NCBI GenBank assembly: GCA_005656395.1
Contig: SRSI01000009.1
Span: forward strand, 2,294,001-2,358,000
Reading direction: 5' to 3'
Length of the DNA stretch: 64,000 nt
Source: Strongyloides papillosus
Lineage: Eukaryota; Nematoda; Chromadorea; Rhabditida; Strongyloididae
Position numbers and translations under genes: made by a program. Positions 23,469 to 36,023 of this stretch are shown piece after piece (within the stretch, counting starts at the first letter, position 1; the number at the start of each line of letters is the position of its first letter). The notes beneath the pieces are model-generated. The model was not told the origin of the DNA. It made no database searches and worked only from the letters and a program-made list of their open reading frames with translations.

Positions 23469-23929
23469 GTTAAATTTTCAAAATACATATATTAACACCA
23501 AGAATAAATTTAACATTTCTTTAAATATTCATTTTGTCCTTGATTTTATAACTTGATATGTTTTAATTTTTTGAAAAATTGAAATAGGTCATTTTTATTA
23601 AGTATAATTAAAAAGTATAACACTCTTAACACATAATTATTTTTATTTAATAACAATAACTAAGATTTTTTTGTGTAAAATGTTTACAAAGTCTTTTTAC
23701 TTAATATGATCCAATTAAAAATAACATCAAATTCATACATAAAAAACTAAGTTGACATTATTGTGGAATGTTATGTTTTAAATGATTATGCACTTGATAA
23801 GAAATCAAACAACTGAATCAATTTTATACTGTTTTATCAAGATGGTCATTCGATATGACTTTGAGATTGATTAGATTCATTGCGGTAACATTAACAAACT
23901 AAATTATTTTGAATAATGTTAATGCAGTT
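23469..23929. other. Intergenic between divergent genes
   Basis: Separates the chemoreceptor (minus) from PEX3 (plus). AT-rich; promoters presumably lie here but no element is clear. Confidence 0.45.
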
Positions 23930-25004
23930 ATGTCTATTTTAACGAATACATTTGATTTTATAAAAAGGCATAAAAAGGCTATTATTGCATCCTCTACAAT
24001 AGTTGCTGGGGGTGCTGCATCCATTTATTATTATTTATCAAAAAAAGAAGAATCACTTAAAGTTGTGGATGAAAAATGGGAAAATGAATATATTAATAAA
24101 ATTAATATTTTAAAAGTAAGTTTTGTTATTCATTAATATATTTTATTTTTAAAAGAAAAAACATGAATATTTATTAAATGCTTACTCCGCTGCAAGGCAA
24201 TTAAAAATGAAGGAGTATATTCAAAAAATTCTTAAGATAATTGATGATAATTATAATATTGAAAATATCAAAACACAAATAATGGATGCCGAAACATCTG
24301 ATATTAGAGCAAAAGCTTTTATTAATCTGGGGAAAACAGCTATTGCAAGAGATATTTCATTTTCAATAATCACATGCTGCATGCTTGTTGCATTGGAGTG
24401 TCAAGCAAATGTTCTAGCTTATGAAATATCTCATCAATCTAGATTCAAAAATACATCCTCATCAACCGATTCAGAGGCATACTATACACAAACATTTTTG
24501 GAAATGATAACATTATTTATTTCTGAAAACAACTTAAAAAATATAATGACAAAGATCAATGAAATTGTATTTACAGACATGGAAAGTGTTGATTTAAAAA
24601 AATCATACACAAAAGATGAATTTATTAATAATTTTGTAAATCTTGGAAAAGCTGTACTTCATGACGACTTTTTTCAAAGTATAAGTGATAAATTTGTTCC
24701 CAATATGAAATTTGTAAGACAACAACAAATTGAATTAGTTATCCTTTTTGAGGATTATGTTGATTTATTAGATATTATTAATCAAAATCATATATTAGAA
24801 ACTTTAATTGAACAATATCTAACCAATTTCAGTTCAATAGCATTTTCAAAGATCAAAAATGACAATTGTTATTATGTTGGATTGATACCAAAAATATCTG
24901 AAAGTTATGATCAAGCCGTTCGACAGAACAGTAACTTGAATGTCAGTGATATAATAACAGATATTCAAAACATTTGTTATGATAAATTACTAAATAAGGC
25001 ATAA
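23930..25004 (+). CDS. prx-3: Peroxin-3 (PEX3), peroxisome biogenesis
   Basis: Two exons, 23930-24115 and 24156-25004, over a 40-bp intron; 344 aa. The ATG at 23930 is used because the codon seven before it in the open frame is TTG. The N-terminus has FIKRHKKAIIASSTIVAGGAA, the basic patch plus membrane anchor typical of PEX3 (about 10-33), and the cytosolic part has LNAYSAARQLKMKEY and the SITCCMLVALECQANVLAYE segment corresponding to the PEX19-binding helix region. PEX3 docks PEX19 with membrane-protein cargo on peroxisomes. Somewhat shorter than human PEX3 (373 aa). Divergence is high but the layout is complete. Confidence 0.85.
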
Positions 25005-25058
25005 AAAAATATTTATATTATAATATAAAAATATAAAATTCGTTTTAAAATTTACAAA

Positions 25059-28000
25059 TTAAAAATCTGTTTCTAGGACACCGTTTTCATTAACTCTAGT
25101 TTTTATATTTTCTGTAGCATTTGGACTTTTTTCTTTGTCCGAATTTTCAGAAGCCGTCTCATCAATAAAAGGTGGTGATTTATTTTTTATTATTTGTTCT
25201 TTTGAAGGATTATTGGATGTTGATTCTTTTTCAACAACTTTTTGTGAATTTTTGTGAGATTCTGGAAGAGAAAGATTTAAAAATTCATCAAGAGCTGATG
25301 TATCAAGTGGTACTTTTGATTTTGTCTCGTTGGCACTTGTCTTTTTAATTATATTTCCTTTTTCCTGACTTGCACTTCGTTTTTTATTAATATATTCAAG
25401 TATATTTCCTGTATCTGGTGTTGTAGGACTTATAGAATGATCCTGACTACTAAAACTATCCTGAGATGGTAATCTTTTCCTTTGCACAAATTCTAAACTT
25501 TTCCTTCTTGAACTATACATTCCATTAGAAAATTGATCCTTAACTATTTGTTTTATTGAACACATCTGTATCTCAGTTGGTGGTGGAGGAAATGGTGTGT
25601 TATCAGGAGTAGAAGTTGTTGGAGTCCCTGGTTTATTTCCTCCTGTTGTATTGATGTGGCGTACCGTTAATGTATATGGTATTTCACCCTCCAAAAGATG
25701 AATTTTTTTAACATCTGGTTGATCTTCACTTTCAACTGAAATCATTGTTGGTTTGTCAATGTTAGTTATTGTTTCGCCAGTTAACACTATTTCGTCAACA
25801 ATTTTATTAATATCACTTGTATTTGATAAATTTTTAGGTTTTGGAGGAACTTTCGGTTTTTGTTTCGGTTGACTTTTTATTTTATCCTCTTCATTTTCTT
25901 CATTCAATGAAGTAAAATCTAATTGTGGCGTTTTTGCTTTAATTACTATATTTGATTTATGTATAATTTTACCTGGCAAAGGTTTTGATGTCGACGTTTC
26001 AACGGTTGAAGATGATGATGTGGTTGTTGTTGTCGATGGTTTACTGTGATATATGTTATCTTTAGAAGCAATTGGTATGGATACTGATGGTTTAGGAAAA
26101 ACAATTGGTTTATCACTAGATTTTTGAATGTTAATACTTCCGTATATCTGACTTTTGTCGTCACTTTTTTCATTATCAATTATTTTAGGTCTTTGTACTT
26201 TTATAGGAATGTTTTGTTGAGATATAGGTTTAAAGGTCGATGATGACCCTTGAATGTTGTTTGATTCATTAATAAAATTAGTTGTTAAACTACTTTCTTC
26301 TTTATTTTCTGATGTTAATAATGGACCATCAATAGGAATTGGTATTGAATTCTAAAAATGAGAATATAAAATTTAATAAATTATTATTTTTAAATTTACA
26401 GGAAATACATGCTTAGACGAAACATGAACAGTTTTGGGTGGTATGTTAGTTGGAACTTCATCAGATTTTCTATGTTTTGATTTTTTATTACCATCAGTTT
26501 TATTATTATCATTATCCTTCTGCTTAACAACTGTTTTTACAATAACTTCACCAATGCGTTTTGTAGTAAATACAGTATTTAAGGCCCTGTTATCAGTTGA
26601 AGAAATGACAGAAGACAAAATGTCAGATGCACTTGAGGTATCGTCACAAAGTTTATATGATCCTTCTGAGTCATAATCAAAATCTTTCACAAGATTTCTA
26701 TTTGTACGCATTTCATAATTATTAAAATTTTCTCCTGAGGCAGATTTGAATGGAATCCTTTTACTATCATTATCGAGATCAACATCAATAGACGTTTTAT
26801 TATTATTTGTAACATTTGGCATGGATAAAGATATATTATCTGAGTAGTCATTTGTTTCATGTGGTAGTACTGTAGCGTATAATTGATTTAAATTCTCGTC
26901 ATTTTTGTTTTCATCACAATTTTTGTTTTTGGATGAGTAAACTTTTGAGTAAATAACATTAGGTATTTCTATTTCACTACTTTCATAGTCACTCATATAA
27001 TTACATTTAGAATTATAACTTTTTACATACATAGATTTTGTTTTCATATCATCAGTTTTGGAAGTATTAATATAATAATTCCTGTCATCATATATTTGTT
27101 TTTGATAAGGAGTTTCCTCAATTTTGCTTGCAGATTTGCTTTCACATAATGGTATACTTTCTCGTTGCTTATTTCTCATTGTTATTTTTGGTATAAATTC
27201 CTCATCAACATTAAAATTTTTATTACTATTTAATGTGGATGAGTAATTGTTACTTATATCTCTATTAGTTGTCAATTGACCTGAACAAATAGCTCTGAAA
27301 AACAAAACAAAAAGTTATATACAGTAGTATTATAAATTAATGTTTTTTAGCTCTAGTAAATAATTATGAAAAATAAATTTACCTTGAAAATGGTTCTCTT
27401 CTTTTCCGATGTTCTCTCACATAATCAATTAGTTGTTTTTGTGTTCTTCCATGATACCTAAAACTAGAACCTCTACTAAATAATTTAGTGTTATCTTTTT
27501 TTGGTTCAACAATCTCTGAACATCTAAAAAATGCATGATGCTCAACACATTTCTTCCAAAATGTTTTACATTCATTTCTTGTTTCAAAATAAAATTCAAT
27601 TGTTTCTTTATAAAATTGCTGAAAAAACAAAAATTTATGTTAAATAAATTAAATAATTTTATAATTTACATAATTTTCTGGATGTAACTTGATAAGAAGT
27701 TTTTTTCTTTTAAAACTTAATTTCCTTATTTTGGCCCAAGAAAATGTAGAGATACATTGGATTTGGTGGTACACTTTAACACCAATATGAGCCACAGAAA
27801 GTGAAACAGATGTTCCCTCAATATCTCTACAGGGATGTAATTTAACACCAAAAAATTCACATTTCCGGGCTGTTTCAAAGATTAATAAATCACACTCTGC
27901 TGGGGACATACCAATAATATTTTTATGATTTTCCATTACTTTCATCAAAAATCCTGGTGTTTGTTTTGGTATGAATGATATAGAAGATAAATATGTATGA

Positions 28001-28556
28001 TCAGGATAGTCATCCTGAGAATAATCACCACAATCCGCTTGTACAAAATATGATATCAATAATGCAGCCGTATTTTCATTGCATAACAATTCTCCTCTCC
28101 CTAAATCCCTTCTTAATTGTAGACTTATCAAATATTTTGTATATTCCTCCTCAATATCTGTTGAATTAGGTGGATAGAATTTAACAATAAAATAAAATCT
28201 TGCATCCGAATGTGTAGTTGTAATTTGGCGTAAAATGGATTTATCTTTATCTAACCAACACTAACAATAAATTCATTATAAATATTGTTAAGATTTGTAA
28301 AAATTAATAAACTTACTCTATTTCCATAACAATCTATAAATTCTAGTCCAAAATAATCACTTTCTATTAAATTTAAATGTCGACAAACTTCATCAAATAA
28401 TGCTTGGCCATCAGCTTTATGTCCTAAATGAAATACTGCAACTGTATCATCGAGCATCCTAACTTTAATGCACATTAATTTTCCCTTTTTAGGATCTAAC
28501 CCCGGAACTGGTGGTGCTCCAACACCTTTTGGAATTGTTGAAGACATATTCCGCAT
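25059..28556 (-). CDS. FERM-FA domain protein, FARP/FRMD7-like
   Basis: Five exons, 28317-28556, 27670-28260, 27383-27618, 26400-27294, 25059-26351; 1084 aa, all joins in phase. FERM lobes F1-F3 cover about residues 25-310 ([59 protein letters not shown]), followed by CVEHHAFFR and a FERM-adjacent segment ([18 protein letters not shown]) to about 360. These match FARP1/2 and FRMD7 best. The DH-PH RhoGEF of FARP is absent; instead about 700 residues are disordered Ser/Asn/Lys-rich with proline patches ([18 protein letters not shown]). It should link membrane phospholipids or receptors to cortical actin. The frame is open to a TATATAG acceptor upstream of the ATG, so a further 5' exon is possible. 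Confidence 0.85.
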
Positions 28557-30904
28557 ATCATTTATTATCCTATATAATAATAAAATTATTTATATAAAAG
28601 TAATAAAAAGCAAAGATAAATTAATAAAATAAGATAGAGTAAAATAAACAATGTATAAGATAGTTAACACAAGAAATTTCATCCTCTTAACAATTAGGAT
28701 ATATCTATTATTCTCAATATATTATATCAATTTTCTTGGGTAATATTTTAGATGTAGAATGATGTTTATAAAACAAAATAAAAGCTCATATAATTTAAAA
28801 ATACTTAAGTTGTTAGAGACATTCAGTATAAAATATAACCTCTGATATATTTTAATGCAGACACTCTTAAAATATTATATAATAAATGTTCTTCAGTTGA
28901 ACTACATATTGCCAATTGACAGTTGGAAAGCTTTCCTCCGGTAATGATAATTTGAAGAGTATTTCACATAGTCCATAATGATAAAAAGATATAGATAGAT
29001 AAAGGCATTTACTATTTATCTCATAATCATTTATACAAAACATTAGAATAAAAAATGACTAGTTGTTAAATAAACTTTGAAATATAAATATTGTAAACAT
29101 TCATATACATATATTATAAAAATTACCAAATAAGTATTAAAAGTTTACAACTTCTAGTATTAAAGATGGTCTTAAAGTATATAAAATATAAAAATTGATT
29201 CAGAAAGTGGCAGTGTTAAATAATAATTTAATTTTGAACAAAAGAGTTAATCCTTTAATTTGGACATAATATAAGTCATACAAAACAGACAATAATTTAG
29301 ATAAAAGTTATGAAAATATTCATCATAAGTTTTTTTTGGAAATTTATTTTTAAGTATAAAAAAAAACGTTTCAATAGATATAAAAACAATTTTTTAATAT
29401 ATTAAAATGAAAGGCATTCAAATAAAAACAATTTAATTTATTTAACCAACAATATATAATAGAATTTCTTATTTTATCTTATATATCCTTTTATCATAAT
29501 AAGGAAAAGACGCTTAAATATTATTTAGAAACATTATATACATATTGATAGAATAGTATCAAACGAATTTCTTATAGTAAAATAAGAACAAAGCTTTCTA
29601 GCAGTTACTTGGTACTATATTATATTCAACTTTTTAAATGTCTGTTTTATTTTAAAGCCTTCTAACCATAAAATGTTAAAATTCTTTTATTTTTATAGAA
29701 CTACTTCTATATTTATAAATGTATTTTGTGTATTTATAAAGAGAAAAAAATAATACATGATGTTTCTAATAATTAATAATAATTACAAATGATAATAAAA
29801 GATGATTTTTATAAAAATAAAAAATTTATGAATATTGAAATTGAGGAATCATGATGTAATTATACTTTCATGTTTAATTTTAAGGATTCTTTGAAAATAA
29901 ATTATATTAACAACTAAAATAATAAAATTATACAAACCGTTTTGTTAATATTATGATAGTAAGTATAGCATAAACTTTCATCTTGTAGTATACATAAACA
30001 TTGAATGTTTAAAATTTAAAAACATACTGTTTTTAAGCATAAATTATTTTCTCTAAGGACTGTATGTAAGAAAGTAGAATATAAAAAATTTTTTACACTT
30101 TTAATGATCTATAAATTATTCATTACATTTTAGAATATTAACTTTATTTTTTATCATTTACGAAGTTATTATTCAGCAGCCTTTTAATCACTTATTGTAT
30201 ATCATTAAAACTCCTACTACAAAACTAAAAATATACACATTATTTTTTAATGGTCCTTTTCGATAAAAATAAAAATTTTTATTTTAGCAATGTTACTAAA
30301 AAAATCGACCCTTGAAAAAATGAATTAAAAAAATATTAAAAAAAATTAATTTTTTAAAAGACATTATTGACATATCTACGTTATTTTAATTAAGGAAGTA
30401 ATAATATTTATGATTAAGAAGAATACATTTTTATTGTTTTATATATAAATTATTTTATCATTTGTTTTAAATAATGACGTCTTTCAGTAGTAATGTTTAT
30501 GATGATTTTTATCATTTTGTTTAATTATACATGTAAATAATTAAGAAATGATATTTCTAGTAATTAAAAATTTTTATTTATCTAGTATATTTTGAAATAC
30601 TCACAATAATCATGAAAATGCCATAAACATTTCTATATATTTTCCAACATCATTTTATGCAATATGATGAGAAAGTTCAAAAATTATTAATAATAAAAAA
30701 CATGTGTTATATTTTGGTTTCACACAATATAAATGGAAATGTATAATTTTACTATAAAAATTTATTTATACTCTAAATAATAGTATAACAGAGGATATAT
30801 ATTTCTGCTATATTATTATATATATATTTCTTTTAATAATACATTTAACAAGATATAGAAATCTGATATATATTCTGATTACAAAGTATAATTATTTTAA
30901 CATA
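28557..30904. other. 2.3-kb gene-poor AT-rich spacer
   Basis: Lies upstream of the FERM gene and downstream of the ERICH3-like gene. Extremely AT-rich, with small AT microsatellite (around 30815-30830). No open frame over 60 codons with plausible composition, no tRNA or SL signature by eye. It could carry a distal FERM promoter or first exon. Confidence 0.45.
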
Positions 30905-33641
30905 TCATTGATCTGAGATATCACCAGCCTCTGATGGTGCTTGAACTTTTATTGATGGAGATATAAAAGTATTATTTCCTTTTATTTTTTCATGTTCATT
31001 TGATAAATCTTCTTGTGAATCATCAGCATTATTTTTACCTGTATTTTTAGGTGATAATGTTTTATTTGTACTTTCTTCCTCTTCTTCTTCCTCCTCATCT
31101 TCTTCTTCATCTTCAACTTTTTCTTCATCATCATTATTATTTATATTATCTGTTTTCGTGTCTGTTTCATTTTTTATTATATCATCTGTTGTTTCATTTT
31201 TTTCTGATTCCTCAAAAACATCATCTTTATTTTGAAAATGATTTTCTGATTTGTTGTGATCATTATTATCAATTTCAACACTATTTGTAGCAGTTTTATC
31301 AAGAGTAATTTTTTCATCTTCATCATTATTATTTTGTATCTCAGATTTTAGATCATTTTCGTCTGATTCGTGAATTTTATCTGCTTCATTTTTTTCATTG
31401 TTATCACTTTCTATGAAAAAGGCTACTGGCTCCTTATTTAGATTGTCTTCTTCATTATTATCATTTTCTATTTCAAAAGCTACTGGATCCTTATTTGGAT
31501 TGTCTTCTTCATTATTATCATTTTCTATTTCAAAAGCCACTGGCTCCTTATTTGGATTATCTTCTTCATTATTATCATTTTCAATTTCAAAAGCCACTGG
31601 CTCCTTATTTGGATTATCTTCTTCATTATTATCATTTTCTATTTCAAAAGCTATTGACTCCTTATTTACATTGTCTTCTTCATTATTATCATTGTCTATT
31701 TCAAAAGCTATTGACTCCTTATTTACATTGTCTTCCTCATTATTGTCATTTTCTATGACAAAAGCTACAGATTCCTTATTTTTATCGTCATTATTAAAAT
31801 GTTCGCCTTTTGTTTCTGCTATAAATTCATTTAATTCATCCTTTTTTTCTTCTTCAACTTTTGGTGATGTCAAGTCAATTAAGTCTACTTCACTCTTAAC
31901 ACTGGTATTATCGTTATTATCCTCTTATTAATTACAAAGGAATTATGAAATATTATTTCGTTATCATCGTCACTTGGGAGATTATTTTCTTTTATACTAT
32001 CCAATTTTCTATCTTCATCATTAAAATTTACTATACGAGAATTGTTTTCATCATTTGCATTTTCAGATACTTCAATATCACCAGCAATATCATTATTTTT
32101 ATTAATTTGTTCTTCTTTCTCTTTCTTCTTCTTCCTCTTCTTCTTCTTCATCCTCATCTTCTTCCTCATCTTCTTCTTCATAATCTTCATCATTATCTTC
32201 ATCGGATTCATCAATTGTATATTCATCTTCATCAATTACTTTTTCCTTCTCCTCATGATTATCATCATTAGCTTCTTCTTTTATTTCATCTAAATTAGAA
32301 GTATTTTTTATATCTTCAAAATTTATATTAGCATTATCTGAGGCATCGAAACTCGTTCTCTCATTATTATCACCAATAACTATATCATCTTCTAATTTTT
32401 CATCCTGTGATAATATTTTGTCACCTTCTTCATTTTCTAATTTTTCTTCCTGAACTAATATTTCATCATCTACATTTTTATCATTATTTTCATCATGGTC
32501 TGAATGTTCCTCTTTTATAGGATCAATCTTATTTTCTTCATCATTTAAGTTATTTGCTATATTTTGTTCACTCGTTATAGATTCTTCATTACTTTTTTCA
32601 ATATTTTCATCCTCCATTGGTAATTCACTATCATTAATACTACGTTTTTCTATTATCTTGTTATCATTATTTTTAACCTCTATTTCACTACCTTCATCAT
32701 TGTCTTTCTCAGTATCATCTATAATAAGAATATCAGGTTCTTTTTTATTGTTATCATCAGATGAAATAACCAATGATGGAAATTTATTATTCATTGGAGC
32801 TAATTTTTGTGCCATATAATTTGGTTTTTGTTTTCTAGGCATCCTAACTAATGGAGGTAATCGACTTCCTTCTACAACATTCTGATGACGTTTATTACCA
32901 AACAAATTGTTTGCCCCATTATTAGGTCGACTTATTCTTTTACTTTCTTTCTTCAAACTTTTTACTGGAAATCGTCCTTCGCTTCTTGTAAAACTATGTG
33001 TCAAATTTGGCAGACTTTTTGGTTTAAAAAACCAACTCGTTTCAGATGAATTGAAATGTTTCATAACTGGATTTGTATTCCATGGTGTTAAATCACGAAT
33101 CTTTTCCATCTTTATAACTTGATTTTTCAAAGATTCTTTATATTCTGAGAGTGTTAAATCGTCAAGTTTATGAAGATAGTTATATTTATCACTTTGTGAA
33201 AATAACTTTTCATACACATTTTTATACCTTGTTTTCATTTCATTATTATTTTTATAGTTTGATTCAATACGTTCAATTACAGCTCGATCATGTGAAGTCA
33301 TAGGCCTTTTTAACGTCCTTACATGTGGGTTTTTTAGTAAACCATTTTTTTTAATTCTCCTATATGTTTCGACTTTTTCAACAGCTTCAAGTTTTTTACT
33401 TAAATCACTCAATTGTGCTAGGTGCCTTTCTTTATTTCTATTCAACAGTGCCATCATATGTTGATGCCTAGAATATATGTCATTTTTAGAATGTGAATCT
33501 TCACCATCATCCTTAAAAAGTTAATATTTTTTTTTATAAATTTTAACATACCAATCCTAAAAATTTCAAGTGTCGTCGCATACATGGTTTTTCTAAATAT
33601 CCTCTAAGATGAGTATCTAACAATGGGTTATAGTATTCCAT
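30905..33641 (-). CDS. ERICH3-like acidic repeat protein (two frame breaks)
   Basis: Exon 1 is 33552-33641, exon 2 starts at 33511; roughly 900 aa if the frame is followed. The N-terminus YYNPLLDTHLRGYL, then MRRHLKFLGL, closely follows the start of vertebrate ERICH3 (YNSLMDKHL.GY, IRRHL..GL), a ciliary glutamate-rich protein; the basic region to about residue 220 contains helices, and the rest is Asp/Glu/Asn-rich. Frame changes occur twice: in the GAA-rich tract near 32110-32160, and near 31930. They compensate exactly, so the flanking parts share one frame and the middle 180 bp is read in another. No acceptable intron explains either. Seven 19-residue repeats follow. A cilium role is inferred from the ERICH3 likeness only. 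Confidence 0.6.
31382..31780 (-). repeat. Seven 57-bp in-frame tandem repeats
   Basis: Each unit encodes about 19 residues with consensus NKEPVAFEIENDNNEEDNP. The inner units are nearly identical at the DNA level, the first and last more diverged, which is typical of expansion by unequal exchange or slippage inside a coding exon. Confidence 0.9.
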
Positions 33642-34021
33642 GGAGTATTAGAAAATTTATTTTTAAAAAATATTAAAGTGTATTTTCAATAATCTATAAG
33701 GTTACTTAATATATTATGCTCTCTCACTTCAATGTATACATCATCATTATATCACCTTGTCAACGGATTTATTAAAGCCACTCCTAGTATTATAATATCC
33801 ATATCCTAACATTATTATTTAATATAGAAAAGAAAAAATTAAATCTCGTAAATTAATAGATATTATGAACATTATATAAATAAAAAATGATCTATACTGA
33901 AAAAATAAGAATTAGTTGTAAATATATTTTAAATTTTAATATTACATAATATTGAAATATTTTTATTTTATTCCACTATAAATATAATAAGATATTTTGC
34001 TATTATAATTAATTTTAAAAT
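33642..34021. other. Intergenic between divergent genes
   Basis: 380 bp between the ERICH3-like start (minus) and a small plus-strand gene; likely both promoters, no clear motif. Confidence 0.45.
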
Positions 34022-34612
34022 ATGTCTATAGATGTTCCACAATTACCTCATCCTGTTAGAGGTTCTTTAAAGCTTCCATTATCAATAAAAGAATTTGAGA
34101 ATATTACCAATCCTGAAACTATTTCATCACTCATTGAAAAAGTTAAACTAGAAGAAATGAAAAAGTTCATAAATTGTAGTGATAGATTGGGAGAAATGAT
34201 TCATAAAGACATTAAAAGAAGATGGCAAATTAGTGAACAACGTGCTAAAGATATCGAAGCTTATATGGAAGCTAACAAGCCAGAAGAGAATACAATTGAA
34301 GATGATAGATTTGATATTTTTAGTGATTTTTTGGATAAAGCTTGTCAAGCATTTGAAATTTATGATGAACATGAGAGTAGAGAAATACCTTTTGGTAAAA
34401 GAATTTATCTTGAATGTGAGTTACTGGATATAATAAATAGATCTTTTGATACTATTTACAAAAAAATGCAAAAGTTCGATGAATTCAATGACGATCGAGA
34501 AGGAGCTTTTAATGAGCGTGATATTTTACGTATTGACATTCGAACAATGGATGTCCAATATTCTCTTGTTCATGAAAGATTTTTAAAGTCTTTCCTAGAA
34601 ATGGAATGGTAA
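34022..34612 (+). CDS. Hypothetical helical protein, 196 aa
   Basis: Single exon from an ATG at 34022. Not recognised. The sequence is rich in charged residues with regular heptad-like spacing, so mostly alpha-helical and soluble; there is no signal peptide or membrane segment. It starts with a proline-containing stretch (DVPQLPHPVRGSLKLPLS) before helices at about 22-85 and 97-195, ending in LKSFLEMEW. The divergent promoter with the ERICH3-like gene could mean shared expression in ciliated cells, but nothing in the protein shows this. Confidence 0.6.
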   Translation: MSIDVPQLPHPVRGSLKLPLSIKEFENITNPETISSLIEKVKLEEMKKFINCSDRLGEMIHKDIKRRWQISEQRAKDIEAYMEANKPEENTIEDDRFDIFSDFLDKACQAFEIYDEHESREIPFGKRIYLECELLDIINRSFDTIYKKMQKFDEFNDDREGAFNERDILRIDIRTMDVQYSLVHERFLKSFLEMEW

Positions 34613-36023
34613 TTTTTATTAATATTGTATTATTTTATTGCGAATAAATTTTTATTTAAATTATTCATTATTGTTATTAAAGTTTTTAAATACTCCCCTC
34701 AAGGGCTTCATGTACCCTATATGACATACAATTTATAAAAACATTCTATTTATTTTTGTACAGTTTAAAGAGTCTTATTTTATGTTATTAATTTGCATTA
34801 TTTCTCAGGGATATTATAACATGTATCTTAAAAGATAAGTATCTAATATTATATGCCATAATATTCCTTGATACTTAAACCAATGATGCACGTATACGTA
34901 GTGATTTTTAAGCTTAATATGCACAATATTTTCCATGCGATTATTAAAAGAAATCCTTTAAAAATATTGACAAATATATAAGAACTAATTTGAATATAAT
35001 TTGCTACCACTGAAATTATATGTAAAAATAATTTGAACATTTGGTATTCACAAAAATTGATAATTTGTAATCTAATAAGAAAAAGATCCTTTGTTAAAAC
35101 CAGTTCGGATTAAATTTTTTATACTTCAAAGATGTTGAGAAATCTTGAAAATACTTTTAAAACAAGAAAATAATATTTTAAGATTATTTTAAAAAAAATT
35201 AATTATAAAAAATTTATGACTTGTACTTGATGTTTTTAAACTAAAAAAATTTCAAGAGATAAACACTGATTCCACCTGATGAATATATGAATGTTTCCCT
35301 AATGTAACTGAAAGGAATTTTAAACTATTTCTGAATATAATTTATTGTACAATAATCACTGACATTTTTCTTGCATTTTAATTGAGAAACAGTTAAGCAA
35401 GATATGTATATGTTTGTTTAAATAAAAAAAATTAAAAAAAATCTTGTTTAGATACTTACATTTAATATTTATTTTGTACATTAAAATCATTATTTATATT
35501 TTATTAGATATAAAATTTTAAAGGCTTCGCAGTTAAATGCTAATAATGTTTATTTTTTAAATAATTTATAAATACATCTAAATCTTAAGAAACACAGTTT
35601 TAGTACTAAATAAAAGTCCAATGAAAATTCGTGAAGCCTGTTATAACTACTATTTTATTTAAAAGTATCTGGTATTATTGCATTTTTGTAGTTAGAAAAA
35701 ATTTAAAAATACATTCCAACAACATTAATGCCACATTTAACTTTCGTAATTCGATAATATCCAATGACAAGAATTGTATTTTGTAAGAAAGATGAAACAG
35801 TAATGTCACATTAATTATTTAAAGTCAAGTATATTCCCATTAAAATTAAGTTACATATTATTATTTTGTTTATACATGTAAAAATACATAATTTCAAAAG
35901 ATATAAGAGGATATACTTTTGTGAAATTTCATCCATAGATACAATGCTTAATTACAATTATCTAGTATAATAGATTATGTTGAAAACATAACATTGTAGT
36001 TATCCAGTGATAACTAATCAAAT
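34613..36023. other. Intergenic, nothing seen
   Basis: 1.4 kb of AT-rich DNA between two convergent genes. A 63-codon minus frame at 34849-35040 has no coding character. Confidence 0.5.

Noticed and set aside
23909..23929. Upstream extension of PEX3
   Set aside because: The frame starts at TTG; the first ATG is 23930 and gives a normal PEX3 N-terminus.
31398..31931. Plus-strand open frame of 177 codons rich in Leu/Ser
   Set aside because: It is the reverse of the 57-bp coding repeat and exists only because the repeat keeps that frame open.
32202..32244. 43-bp GTAATT...GATGAAG segment as an intron to explain the ERICH3-like frame change
   Set aside because: Right size, but the acceptor lacks a T-rich tract and the shifted frame before the GAA run encodes an implausible Met/Lys string.
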